A DNA stretch of 64,000 bases from Allohahella sp002354735 (GTDB lineage Bacteria > Pseudomonadota > Gammaproteobacteria > Pseudomonadales > Oleiphilaceae), in contig NZ_CP172312.1 in the NCBI RefSeq assembly GCF_047946665.1, positions 4,601,953 to 4,665,952 of the forward strand. The letters are read 5' to 3'. Positions within the stretch are counted from its first letter, which is position 1. Each line of letters begins with the position of its first letter. Positions 44,084-51,994 of the stretch are shown here, piece after piece. A program made the position numbers and the translations under genes. The notes under the pieces are model-generated. The model ran no database searches and was not told the origin of the DNA. It saw only the letters and a program-made list of their open reading frames with translations.

Positions 44084-45029
44084 TCCATCGGTCCTCCATA
44101 AGATACCTCAGTGCGTGAACGCCATATTTTCTTTGAAGTTTCTGAAGATAGTGTGGATCTATAGACTTGGCGTAATGTAGCAGGCCAAAAAGAGAATGTT
44201 CTTTCCCTTCTAGCTCTTGATCGAGAAAGTCATGAAACTTATTTTTGTCGCTAGTGAAAAAGTGTAGCAATAGCTCAAGCTTTTTCTTATATTTTCTATC
44301 GAGAGTGATCCTCCCATTCGGTAATAGAACTAGGCCAAGTATTTTAACTTTGTTGCCAGACTTTGTGATGAATGTTTTTCGATCATTGATTCGCATCTTT
44401 TTGGAAGCGAATTCTTCAAGGTACTTTTGTGTTGTGTCTTTCAGATCGGCTAACTGCTCATGCCTATGTCCAGAAATTATTATATCATCGGCGTAGCGCG
44501 TGTATATAAGTGACTGATCAGTACAATAGCACTTTAGAGACCTGTCAAATTCCAACAGAAAAGAATTGCTTAAGCTCGGCGATGTGGGGAATCCGACAGG
44601 GATCGATCCTCCAATCGTTGTATATTTAACCAGAAACCGAATATATTTTTCAATATCTGAAATAGGTATCAAACCCATGTCTCGGAACAATATTCTCGAA
44701 ACATCATTAGATCCTATATTCTGATAAAACTGGCTTATATCAGTAAGAAAAAAATATTTGCTATCTGCGTGAGCCTGTACTGCGCTCAACGTACTCTTCC
44801 CTTTGATAAACGAATGTACGACGTCATCATCCTTCGCTAGGTGTCGAAAAATCACTCGGTCGATAAAACGCAAATAGCTTTTAAGCTTAGGGGTTGTCTT
44901 GACGAGCCTCCTGCCGTTGGCCTCGAATATTTGGGCTCCATCATCTGAGTCGAACGATAGGAAGTCTGCAAATGCTTTGCTGTCGTGAAACACGGCGTTG
45001 AAAGCGTTTTCAAATGTTCTACTGTCCAT
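44070..45029 (-). CDS. Retron-type reverse transcriptase
   Basis: 319 residues from the ATG at 45029. RT blocks in order: an early STLSAVQAHADSKYFFLTDI segment with the first catalytic Asp, SQFYQNIGSND, GGSIPVGFPTSPSLSNSFLL, the active site YTRYADDIIISGH, and NDRKTFITKSGNKVKILGLV, where retrons often have VTG. There is no maturase, integrase or RNase H domain, and the length is typical of retrons. It should copy part of its own ncRNA into branched msDNA. A candidate ncRNA lies just upstream and the ATPase effector follows. Other defence RTs (Abi, DRT) are possible alternatives, but the upstream RNA favours a retron. Confidence 0.85.
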   Translation of the reverse strand: MDSRTFENAFNAVFHDSKAFADFLSFDSDDGAQIFEANGRRLVKTTPKLKSYLRFIDRVIFRHLAKDDDVVHSFIKGKSTLSAVQAHADSKYFFLTDISQFYQNIGSNDVSRILFRDMGLIPISDIEKYIRFLVKYTTIGGSIPVGFPTSPSLSNSFLLEFDRSLKCYCTDQSLIYTRYADDIIISGHRHEQLADLKDTTQKYLEEFASKKMRINDRKTFITKSGNKVKILGLVLLPNGRITLDRKYKKKLELLLHFFTSDKNKFHDFLDQELEGKEHSLFGLLHYAKSIDPHYLQKLQRKYGVHALRYLMEDRWNDPR

Positions 45030-45123
45030 GCGAAACCACACTCAGCTAAAAGTTCTTTAGTTTATGTTATGAACGATTACCGTGCCATGGATGAACAAGG
45101 AGGAAGAGTACAATCGCAGATCA

Positions 45124-45266
45124 GGCCAGAGAGGGGAGAGGCAGCGGGCGCGTTAGCAGTTTTTCAACTATCCCGCCTTCCGTATCGGAAGGCATGGACA
45201 GGAGAAAATCGACTTAAGGCGTCTAGGGACCAGCTTTACGACTGGAGCTTCTCCTAGTCACTGGTC
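45124..45266 (-). ncRNA. Candidate retron msr-msd RNA
   Basis: From the predicted start at 45266, the strand reads GACCAG, a 6-base gap, GGAGA (possible a1), then AGC, the usual context of the branching G. An msr hairpin CCAG/CTGG follows (45245-45230). The msd would hold a long stem: CTGTCC (45201-45196) and GCCTTCCG (45193-45186), loop ATA, CGGAAGGC (45182-45175) and GGATAG. At 45139-45124, TCTCC and CTGG can pair with GGAGA and CCAG of a1, closing the RNA at about 143 nt. A competing local fold of the 5' end exists, so the a1/a2 pairing is tentative. Confidence 0.55.
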
Positions 45267-45271
45267 TTAAG

Positions 45272-45301
45272 ATTATAGAATTGACTCCGCATCTTAGTCA
45301 A
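45272..45301 (-). promoter_or_regulatory. Sigma-70 promoter of the retron
   Basis: TTGACT (45301-45296), an 18-base spacer and a perfect TATAAT (45277-45272) on the minus strand. It predicts a start at 45265-45267, the very foot of the candidate msr-msd. There is no other good promoter between it and the RT gene. Confidence 0.75.
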
Positions 45302-45478
45302 ATAGATAAAATTCGGCTTCGGCTTCGATTTGCGGTTGATAGCGGACGCGTGTAAGTCGAGAAAAAGTTTTCCATTTCTGTCACCACAAGAGTTGATCTG
45401 CCGAGTCGCTGAAAATACCTTTTGCCTCCCATATACGGCCACCACACCAAGAGGGCAAGAGGCATTATTGTCACTTTG
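45302..45478. other. Spacer between retron promoter and unknown gene
   Basis: Short open frames exist on the minus strand but have no ribosome site or recognisable protein. No gene is supported. Confidence 0.4.
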
Positions 45479-46303
45479 TTAGGCAGCGTCGGAGTTACGA
45501 GTTTTCTGTTGCCATTTATTACTTTCTTCAAGTTCTTTTCGATATTTAACGAATTCAGAGGTAAGTTGTTTGGCGAAAATCACGTTCTTTGACCAGGATA
45601 TAGATTTCACAACCCAGTTGGGTGAGAATAATTTTGCTTTCAGACGGTCTATCGGTCTCAGTTTTCCAAACGTTGAACCCATCAATCTTATTCTCTCTTC
45701 TGTAACCTCGACTTCGATTAGCTCTAGATTAAATATCTCTCCCCACTTTTCTACATATCCCTTTCTCAGCCCCATATCCACTTCCAAATTATCAAATGGT
45801 TGCAGGCACTTTTTAATTGGATACATAATATTAATTCGACATTCATCAGGCCCATGTAATTCTAGTATTTCAGTCGTGATACGATCATATGGCGTATAAA
45901 CTATATTGCCATCAAACTTCAGTTCTCTAAAAGGAATACTCGTAAGAGCTAATTGGATGGGAGTGTCATCCAAGCCGTGAACGGTGATAGTGTCTTGATA
46001 TTTTATTTTTCTATTTGATGCAGTGGCAGTTAAAACGATCTTATGGAACTTAGCGCCATTTGTTGATCTCAACCAAATCATCGGCGTGACTAATCTCTTT
46101 CTGAGGTAATACGGCTCCCAGAATATTCTGTATTCTATGCCATCAGTTAGCTTTTCAGGGCATGTGTCGAATGCTTCTCTGTAGCTGTGATGCAGAGTTG
46201 AGATTAGATATGCCCTATAGAAAAGCAGCCTCTCAAAGTAATCTATGATCGGTTTGAATAAAATGCGTAAGAGACCAAAAATCCCCCCAGTTGGAAAATC
46301 CAT
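45479..46303 (-). CDS. Unknown AT-rich gene upstream of the retron
   Basis: Not recognised. 274 residues from the ATG at 46303, preferred over upstream starts because AGGAAG lies before it. The N-terminus MDFPTGGIFGLLRILFKPII could form an amphipathic or membrane-associated helix; the rest is mixed alpha-beta with ITVHGLDDTPIQLALTSIPF and a basic C-terminus (YRKELEESNKWQQKTRNSD). It shares the AT-rich composition of the retron genes and their strand, but the retron has its own promoter. It may be a separate passenger or an accessory defence gene. Its stop sits in GCCTAACAAAG. Confidence 0.6.
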   Translation of the reverse strand: MDFPTGGIFGLLRILFKPIIDYFERLLFYRAYLISTLHHSYREAFDTCPEKLTDGIEYRIFWEPYYLRKRLVTPMIWLRSTNGAKFHKIVLTATASNRKIKYQDTITVHGLDDTPIQLALTSIPFRELKFDGNIVYTPYDRITTEILELHGPDECRINIMYPIKKCLQPFDNLEVDMGLRKGYVEKWGEIFNLELIEVEVTEERIRLMGSTFGKLRPIDRLKAKLFSPNWVVKSISWSKNVIFAKQLTSEFVKYRKELEESNKWQQKTRNSDAA

Positions 46304-46529
46304 TCTTATTCTTCCTAGCAGCTTAATATGTAGCGCGCCTCCTACGTCCCAGCGCGCATTCCCTGGAGGTCTGCCAATGCTGCAAAAACCTTTCGACAAC
46401 AGTCAGCAGGCGAGAGTCGTGCCGCATCCGTGTCCGAGATTTTCCACACAAGATGTGCGGGCAATGGCAGAAGTCCCGTGGCTTAAAGGCTCGCCGATCG
46501 CCCCACTAAAGCATGCAGGATGCTGTTTT

Positions 46530-46554
46530 CGCAAGAGTAATTTCTGCTCTTGCG
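46530..46554. repeat. Perfect inverted repeat
   Basis: CGCAAGAG, 9 bases, CTCTTGCG. The core TTGCG recurs 20 bases later. It has no gene at hand to regulate and could be a site for recombination or a relic hairpin. Confidence 0.5.
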
Positions 46555-46756
46555 GATATCTACTGCCCTTGCGAATGCACTACGAGCACAGTGCCATATC
46601 AGCGGTGTTTGGAATTATGGGCTAAAGGGTCTGTTTCACCTCGAACGGTCCGACAGATCGCGCCCGTTCAACGGATTTCGTAGCAAATAAGATATGCAGA
46701 GCGAGAGCAAAGCAATCGAGCTGGCGCCGTCACTGTAGCCTCTAGGCGAGCCAAAC

Positions 46757-46777
46757 GAAGAGTCTGACAGACTCTTC
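46757..46777 (-). terminator. Hairpin downstream of metF remnant
   Basis: GAAGAGTCTG and CAGACTCTTC flank a single base, a strong stem 10-30 bases after the metF stop. No clear run of T follows, so termination is only likely. Confidence 0.4.
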
Positions 46778-46785
46778 AGCCCAAA

Positions 46786-47365
46786 CTAAAACTCAATCGG
46801 CGACTTCAACCCCAAATTATCCCAAATCGCCAAACTAGGCGCAGACTGGTTCAGGGTATAAAAATGCAACCCAGGCGCACCAGCCTGAATCAACCGCTCG
46901 CACAAACTGCTCACGACCTCTTCGCCGAGCTGTATGATGCTCTCGCTATCGTCGCCATAGCCCTCCAGCTTCCAGCGAATCCACCGAGGAATCTCAGCAC
47001 CACACATGTCGCTGAAGCGGGCGAGCTTGGAATAGTTGGTGATCGGCATGATGCTTGGCACCACCGGGATATCGATGCCCTGTTTCTCGCACTCGTCGAT
47101 GAAACTGAAATAGGCGTCGATATTGTAGAAATACTGGGTGATAGCGCTGTTGGCACCACACTCGACCTTTTGCTTGAAGAGATCGAAGTCCTCGCTCGCC
47201 GATGATGCCTGAGGATGAAACTCAGGGTAGGCCGCGACTTCGATCAGAAAATGCTGGCCGCTATGCTCGCGGATATGGTGAACCAGATCGCTGGCATAGC
47301 GGAAGGCTCCGGAGGAGCCCATACCAGAAGGCTGGTCGGCGCAGATGCGAAAGACACCGCCATTT
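46786..47365 (-). pseudogene. metF: metF, 5' half missing (methylenetetrahydrofolate reductase)
   Basis: The C-terminal 190 or so codons of MetF, with FRYASDLVHHIREHSGQHFLI, AYPEFHPQASS, KQKVECGANSAITQYFYNID, PSIMPITNYSKL and GAPGLHFYTLNQS, which carry the folate- and FAD-binding barrel end. The full enzyme is about 290 residues. The frame extends back to about 47365 (GVFRICADQPSG) and then meets the stop of the ankyrin gene, so the N-terminal third, with the NADH-binding part, is gone. An intact metF elsewhere in the genome is expected. Confidence 0.85.
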
Positions 47366-47367
47366 TT

Positions 47368-49332
47368 TTAGGCGGTAATGCTCATGTTTACAGCGTTCGA
47401 CAGACGCAGCTTTTCGGGAGCACTGAAGACAGGCCACTCGATCATCCACTCAAGTTCCTGTTTCAGGTTTGAAGCGGGCGCTAGTTGCGAAAGCTGGGCA
47501 AAGAGATTGCTGAGCTCTCCGTCGTCGAGACTCGTTGATGCTTCGAGTAATTTTCTCCACAAATATGAGACGGTATTTTTATCGAAATCATGAACAGGCG
47601 TAGCTTGGGTCCTTAACTGCTTCAGATCTATCGATTCCAGATACGCTAAGAACTCCGTGAACTGGTGGCTCTTCAGACTCTGCTGCCAGGTCGCCCCCAG
47701 CAGTGACCAGCTCGGAACCTCCTTTGAGTGTTCAAGAAGTGCTAAAGCTAAACCGATATCATCTTGAGTAATCTGGTAAGTCCAGCGGGCCTCACGATCT
47801 TTGATACAGCTTGTCATATCAAAGCGATAAGGCAGAAGCTCTTCCAGGAACTCTCTCTTGGATATTTGATCTTTCCGCGTTTCCAGTACTTGACAGTGCA
47901 AGACGAAGCGTTGGAACGATATGCCCAAAGCATTCAGCTTTTCTAGCAGTAAGATCGCTCTATTACCCGCTCGTCGTAGAAAGGTGTTCACGTCCAGATT
48001 TCCGACATTCTCCTGCAAAACGTTAGGATCTTCATTCGCGACCAGTTGGATGGCGATATCGACAGCCTCATCTATCCGGTACTCGTATTGCTCATTGAGG
48101 TCAAGAAGCTGGTAGAGGCTACCTCCTTCAGCTGAGAAAGCCTTTGGAGCAAAACGCGAATGCTTTGCTAGGGTCCGGAAAATCGCTGAACTCCGCTGCT
48201 TGCAAGCGGCCTTGAACAACTCGATCATCTGTTCGTGCGAAAGCGCCTCTTCTGCAAGGTGAGCTAAATCGGTTGCGAGGGAATGCTCATCTTGATGTTC
48301 TGCTGCTGTCATCAACCTGCTGAAAATGTCGTCTCCATACGCTCCCGCTGGAGCAACAGGTCGGGCTCCAGCACTAGACAGTGCCATGAAGAGATTTGGT
48401 GAATGCTTTGCGGCAATCCAGGCCGGACTTCCGTGCGGGCTTGATGCATCCAGGTCCGCGTTGTTCTTCTTGAAGAGATCAACGAGATTTTCCGCCTCGG
48501 ACTTGCCCAGCTTATGAAAGCAAAGATGGTGTATTGCCTCCATATCCTGATTGTCACGCGCACGAGTATCGATACCTTCGACAGCCAATAAAAATTCGGC
48601 CCATCCAAATATTTTGCACGCCACTATGAGGGGAGTCTGACCACGATGGTCGGCATGATTTACATTTATGCCAGCTTCCAACAACGCCTGGAGACTTACG
48701 CGGTCCTCAAAGTCGGGTTTACTGAGCAGGTAATGAAGCGCGTTGCCACCGGTGACGCTGCTAACACTGTTAATATCAACCTGTTTCAGGCAGCCCGTAA
48801 GGGTCTCGTCCTCGACGTACTGAGGAAGATAGAAAAACGCAGGAACGCCCATGACCTTAGTCCCTGGGCCGCCTATTGCTTTGAGTTGTCGCTTTATTTC
48901 AGCTTCACCCATTGCGAAGCTCATAACGAAGGCCTGTTCAGCCGGAAGAGCGCTCAGTACGCTCTCAAGATCTTTCTTTTTGGTCTTGACGCCGTTGTAG
49001 AAGAAACTGGTGCTGGAGCCGTAGTCGGAATCAGTTGTGGTGACGGTAAGGTAAGCACCGAGCGCAGCAAGATCTTTGACGAAAGTTGACGGAAACTTGT
49101 CTTCGTAGCTTGTTTGAAAGTTTATCTCGACAAAATTGTTGGTGATAGCGGTGTGCTCAATAACACAGCTCTCGGCAAACTTCTTGATGACCGGCCGGAC
49201 ACCCAGCTCTTTCATTCGCGCATCGAACTCCGCACCAAGGTCCTCATTCAGCGGATGCAGGCTATCGGCAAACCTCTTTGCTGAGGCGTCTTGATCAAAT
49301 ACACAGCTGAATCGTACGTATTTTTCGCTCAT
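47368..49332 (-). CDS. Ankyrin-repeat protein with unknown N-terminal domain
   Basis: 654 residues with no signal peptide. Residues 1-170 have an unassigned alpha-beta domain (MSEKYVRFSCVFDQDASAKR, FVEINFQTSYEDKFPS). Ankyrin repeats follow from about 190 (GGNALHYLLSKPD, GINVNHADHRGQTPLIVACKI, MEAIHHLCFHKLG, NADLDASSPHGSPAWIAAKHS). The C-terminal 300 residues are helical and unassigned. The stop lies in ACCGCCTAAAAAAATGGCGG, a small inverted repeat that forms the junction with truncated metF. It is probably a recent arrival; role unknown. Confidence 0.7.
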   Translation of the reverse strand: MSEKYVRFSCVFDQDASAKRFADSLHPLNEDLGAEFDARMKELGVRPVIKKFAESCVIEHTAITNNFVEINFQTSYEDKFPSTFVKDLAALGAYLTVTTTDSDYGSSTSFFYNGVKTKKKDLESVLSALPAEQAFVMSFAMGEAEIKRQLKAIGGPGTKVMGVPAFFYLPQYVEDETLTGCLKQVDINSVSSVTGGNALHYLLSKPDFEDRVSLQALLEAGINVNHADHRGQTPLIVACKIFGWAEFLLAVEGIDTRARDNQDMEAIHHLCFHKLGKSEAENLVDLFKKNNADLDASSPHGSPAWIAAKHSPNLFMALSSAGARPVAPAGAYGDDIFSRLMTAAEHQDEHSLATDLAHLAEEALSHEQMIELFKAACKQRSSAIFRTLAKHSRFAPKAFSAEGGSLYQLLDLNEQYEYRIDEAVDIAIQLVANEDPNVLQENVGNLDVNTFLRRAGNRAILLLEKLNALGISFQRFVLHCQVLETRKDQISKREFLEELLPYRFDMTSCIKDREARWTYQITQDDIGLALALLEHSKEVPSWSLLGATWQQSLKSHQFTEFLAYLESIDLKQLRTQATPVHDFDKNTVSYLWRKLLEASTSLDDGELSNLFAQLSQLAPASNLKQELEWMIEWPVFSAPEKLRLSNAVNMSITA

Positions 49333-49609
49333 GGGAACTCGTTATGGTGTTTGCGTTGATTGACTTGGATTGCTCAAACGGCTGGGTCATTTTTATCGGT
49401 GAGATCTAACCCTTCGAGCTTTTACCGGATGCACCCTCTGAAAAGCTATTGGCTAGGTGGAGGCCGAGGGGTCGACCAGTATCCCCGGTCAGTCCAGCTG
49501 AATCGAGTGGGACAGTGTGAAGCTTTGCTGTTGTTTGAGTAGTACTTGTAACGGTGAGTAGCGGGGACATTGAAAGAGCTGGTTTAACCGATTATGAGTG
49601 CAGCCGGAT
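49333..49609. other. Intergenic region, nothing recognised
   Basis: This stretch holds the promoter region of the ankyrin gene and the end of the third small-gene run. No gene or repeat is seen. Confidence 0.4.
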
Positions 49610-50047
49610 TCACTCGGTATGCAGGAAAACGAATCGCACAGCAACGTCGCCTGAGGCACCAGTCCCTTTTACTGAGGCCGACGACCAGTCATCGTTGATG
49701 AATGCGGGGAGAGTGATTTGTAGCACGGTCGGCGCGGACCATTCTAGTTGAGGTGTGATACCACAATTTCCGCTGTAAACGCCGTCCATTGGTAACCCGT
49801 TGTCAGCGGTGGGGGAGAAGGGGGCCAGGCCGTAGGTTATCGCGACATGTATTGAGCACCAGCCCGCGGCCCCGCCACCCGAGTTTCTATAGATGGTTGC
49901 TGTGTGGCGCTGGTCAGGTGAAGGCAGTGATTGTTCGATGACAACCTCGTTATCGCCGCTACTGAGGAACATAGCGGCACCTGCCAGAAGCACGAGAAGC
50001 GTGAGAAATCCCAGAGCGGCAAAGAGCTTGGTAAGAATAGTTGGCAT
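49610..50047 (-). CDS. Membrane-anchored small protein, unknown
   Basis: 145 residues with an N-terminal membrane helix or signal (LFAALGFLTLLVLLAGAAMFL), then SLPSPDQRHTATIYRNSGGGAAGWCSIHVAI and a beta-rich domain with CGITPQLEWSAPTVLQITLP. Proteins with this 'SPDG...Y...GGGA.G' opening are widespread but uncharacterised. It ends the third minus-strand run. Two Cys may be disulfide-bonded in the periplasm. Confidence 0.55.
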   Translation of the reverse strand: MPTILTKLFAALGFLTLLVLLAGAAMFLSSGDNEVVIEQSLPSPDQRHTATIYRNSGGGAAGWCSIHVAITYGLAPFSPTADNGLPMDGVYSGNCGITPQLEWSAPTVLQITLPAFINDDWSSASVKGTGASGDVAVRFVFLHTE

Positions 50048-50060
50048 GGCTCTGCTATGG

Positions 50061-50474
50061 CTATTGCCACGACCCCTGTGGTGGACACTCAGTGCTCAGT
50101 CCAGGTTCAAGAGTCACAACAATATCGTCTTTGAACTCATCCCGATCAGCGTTCTCTGTCAAATAGGTTCCGTAGCCAGCTTTTTCTACGCACCACGTCC
50201 AGAAATAATTCTCGGCACCATGAATCGTCAAGGTCTCGACTCTCCACTCGCTTATACCCGGAAAATACGCCTCTCCGGTAGGACCGCTAGAGACCTGCAT
50301 TCTGGTTGTCTCACCAATGTACGCGTTGGTAATCAGCATGACTGTCGCCCCCGCTACCGGCTGGCCCGACTGATCAACTACCAGAACCTTGGAAGAAGGC
50401 TGCAAGGTTTTGTTGATGGGATAGCAGCCGGCCAGCAGAAGAGAAAGCAACGCCCATAGCTTGATGCGTTTCAT
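50061..50474 (-). CDS. Lipoprotein with Ig-like carboxypeptidase-regulatory domain
   Basis: 137 residues. A lipobox (LSLLLAGC) predicts a lipoprotein. The mature part VLVVDQSGQPVAGATVMLI...GPTGEAYFPGI is a CarboxypepD_reg-like beta-sandwich. It is followed by WRVETLTIHGAENYFWTWCVEK. A 58-base relic of the latter segment lies at 51937-51994. Role unknown. Confidence 0.65.
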   Translation of the reverse strand: MKRIKLWALLSLLLAGCYPINKTLQPSSKVLVVDQSGQPVAGATVMLITNAYIGETTRMQVSSGPTGEAYFPGISEWRVETLTIHGAENYFWTWCVEKAGYGTYLTENADRDEFKDDIVVTLEPGLSTECPPQGSWQ

Positions 50475-50522
50475 GCTCTGGTGACATGCCAGTTCAGTGG
50501 CTGGCGACGCTCGATGACATTG

Positions 50523-50927
50523 TTAAACGCTCTCATCTTCGCCCAGTTCTCGGCGTAGCCTTTTAAGACTCAATCGTGCCATTTCATCTTGAACGGGTTG
50601 CACTTCTGTATGCCACTTCTTGAATCCGTACCACATCATGAAAATGCCTATGGCAATAACGACGCTTAAACCAGTAAAAAATGCACCGTTGTTTTGTTTG
50701 GCGATTTCAAGTCTTCGTTTCAGCACCTGAAAATTGGCTTCGTGTGATACAGAACGCATAGGGTCGGCTTTTAGCGTTTCGTACTCCACAGCGATGTTGA
50801 ACACTAAATCGTTCGTTGCCTGGTTCACATACACCGTCGATCCAATGCCAAATATTACTAAGAGTAGGCCGAAGAGCGCGTAGAATTTGAATATGTTGTC
50901 CGTCGGCAATGGAACACGGCTTTCCAT
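50523..50927 (-). CDS. Two-helix membrane protein, unknown
   Basis: 134 residues. Hydrophobic stretches at about 14-34 (FYALFGLLLVIFGIGSTVYV) and 82-102 (FFTGLSVVIAIGIFMMWYGF) flank a helical periplasmic domain; the tail is charged. The stop lies in GTTTAACAATG. No family recognised. Confidence 0.5.
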   Translation of the reverse strand: MESRVPLPTDNIFKFYALFGLLLVIFGIGSTVYVNQATNDLVFNIAVEYETLKADPMRSVSHEANFQVLKRRLEIAKQNNGAFFTGLSVVIAIGIFMMWYGFKKWHTEVQPVQDEMARLSLKRLRRELGEDESV

Positions 50928-51065
50928 CTATGAATCCTTTTAGCTCAGCTTCTATGTATCACGGCAAAAAGAACGCTCACGTGTGGAGCTACCAGCACCG
51001 TAGGTCACCACTGTGGTCCCGCGAGACTGAAGTTTACCTGCTTGCACCCGGGAGCGGACGGCTTG

Positions 51066-51461
51066 TTAAACATTGATCTGCCGGACAAATCCAGATTCCT
51101 CCCTGACACCTACTCGGTTGCCATCGGGGTCGCTGACATTGATAGTCCTGCCCCAGGCGTTTTCCGTGATGGAAGCTTGGATGCCCCACGACCGAATCTC
51201 GCCTAGGGCCTCCTCCAGGTCATCCACATTGAATCGCAATTTGAAGCTACCTTCCTCCGGTAACTTGACGCCGTCTTTCGATTTTCCGCCTTGCTCAACC
51301 ATCAGATAACCATCGCCATACTCAAGGCAGGTTAGCTTGAAACCATCCTCGTCTTTCTCGAATAGCTGACGCAAACCAAAGAGATCTCGGTAGAACGCAA
51401 CGCACTCCTCGAAATTCTCGGTGTTTAAAATTATTCCATAGCGGGCAACATTTACGTGCAT
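51066..51461 (-). CDS. VOC (glyoxalase/bleomycin-resistance) superfamily protein
   Basis: 131 residues with paired VOC modules: YGIILNTENFEECVAFYRDLFGL, GDGYLMVEQGG and FKLRFNVDDLEEALGEIRSW, SITENAWGRTINVSDPDGNRVGV. Candidate metal ligands are Glu residues in the EQGG and VSDPDGN regions. It differs from the VOC gene at 4817 in sequence. The stop lies in GTTTAACAAG. Confidence 0.85.
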   Translation of the reverse strand: MHVNVARYGIILNTENFEECVAFYRDLFGLRQLFEKDEDGFKLTCLEYGDGYLMVEQGGKSKDGVKLPEEGSFKLRFNVDDLEEALGEIRSWGIQASITENAWGRTINVSDPDGNRVGVREESGFVRQINV

Positions 51462-51485
51462 GAGCGTTCCCTTTTCATTGCATGG

Positions 51486-51923
51486 TCAGCCATGTCGGAA
51501 CTCATAGTATATATCCCACTCCTCTTCATGCGTTTGCACGAAGCCATTAGCAACATAGAACTGATTAGATCTACTATTGCGCAAGGCGCCTAGCCGCACC
51601 GGCAGGCACTGCACTCGCGCCTGATCGAGAAGCGACGCCAACACAGACGAGCCCAACCCTTTTCCTTGATAGGACGGTTCAATGTAAAGATGCTCCAGGC
51701 AGAGGTGACTTCCTCGATCTTTCAGCACATAGAAGCCGGCCATTTCACCGGCAACTTCGATTTTCCGGGTGGCTGCGACATCAAATCCCTCGATAAACCT
51801 GCTGCGAGCGCGATCGGGATCAAATCGACCCACTGCCACTAAGCTGTCTCGCATAGCGGAGACTCGCAGCTGAGCTAAGCTTTCCTTTTCGCTTTCACTG
51901 ACTTCGCAAATTCGATAACTCAT
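51486..51923 (-). CDS. GNAT-family N-acetyltransferase
   Basis: 145 residues from the ATG at 51923 (MSYRICEVSESEKESLAQLR), chosen because TTAGGAG precedes it. The acetyl-CoA loop YIEPSYQGKGLGSSVLASLL, then LGALRNSRSNQFYVANGF, gives the complete motif set. The substrate is unknown. In the frame upstream, codons for HGAE come from a relic of a lipoprotein gene and are not part of this protein. Confidence 0.88.
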   Translation of the reverse strand: MSYRICEVSESEKESLAQLRVSAMRDSLVAVGRFDPDRARSRFIEGFDVAATRKIEVAGEMAGFYVLKDRGSHLCLEHLYIEPSYQGKGLGSSVLASLLDQARVQCLPVRLGALRNSRSNQFYVANGFVQTHEEEWDIYYEFRHG

Positions 51924-51936
51924 CTGACTCCTAACG

Positions 51937-51994
51937 CGCACCAAGTCCAGGCACGTTTCTGCACCGTGCACCGTCAAAGACTCGACTCTCCACT
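51937..51994 (-). pseudogene. Relic of the Ig-like lipoprotein gene (50189-50248)
   Basis: The minus strand AGTGGAGAGTCGAG and TTGACG through GGTGC and CTGGAC.TGGTGCG follows 50248-50189 with scattered differences. The piece sits between the acetyltransferase and a truncated neighbour, and supplies the last codons of that neighbour's frame. Confidence 0.65.

Larger units (their letters stand above)
46304..46785. other. Non-coding stretch with inverted repeats
   Basis: I find no convincing gene here. It holds a GCGCGC inverted pair at 46333-46357, the repeat at 46530-46554 and a terminator-like hairpin after metF. Short open frames lack ribosome sites and recognisable content. Confidence 0.5.

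Noticed and set aside
45254..45531. Two short minus-strand open frames upstream of the retron
   Set aside because: They overlap the promoter and RNA region, have no ribosome site and no protein-like composition.
4698..46320. Recurring TAGGAG/TAGGAA before starts at 4698, 27152, 46303 and inside the retron RNA as possible attC R' sites
   Set aside because: They coincide with good ribosome binding sites (AGGAG spaced from ATG), so they are not independent evidence of cassettes.
46245..46625. 126-codon plus-strand frame across the non-coding stretch
   Set aside because: It begins antisense inside the AT-rich gene and shows no domain or ribosome site.
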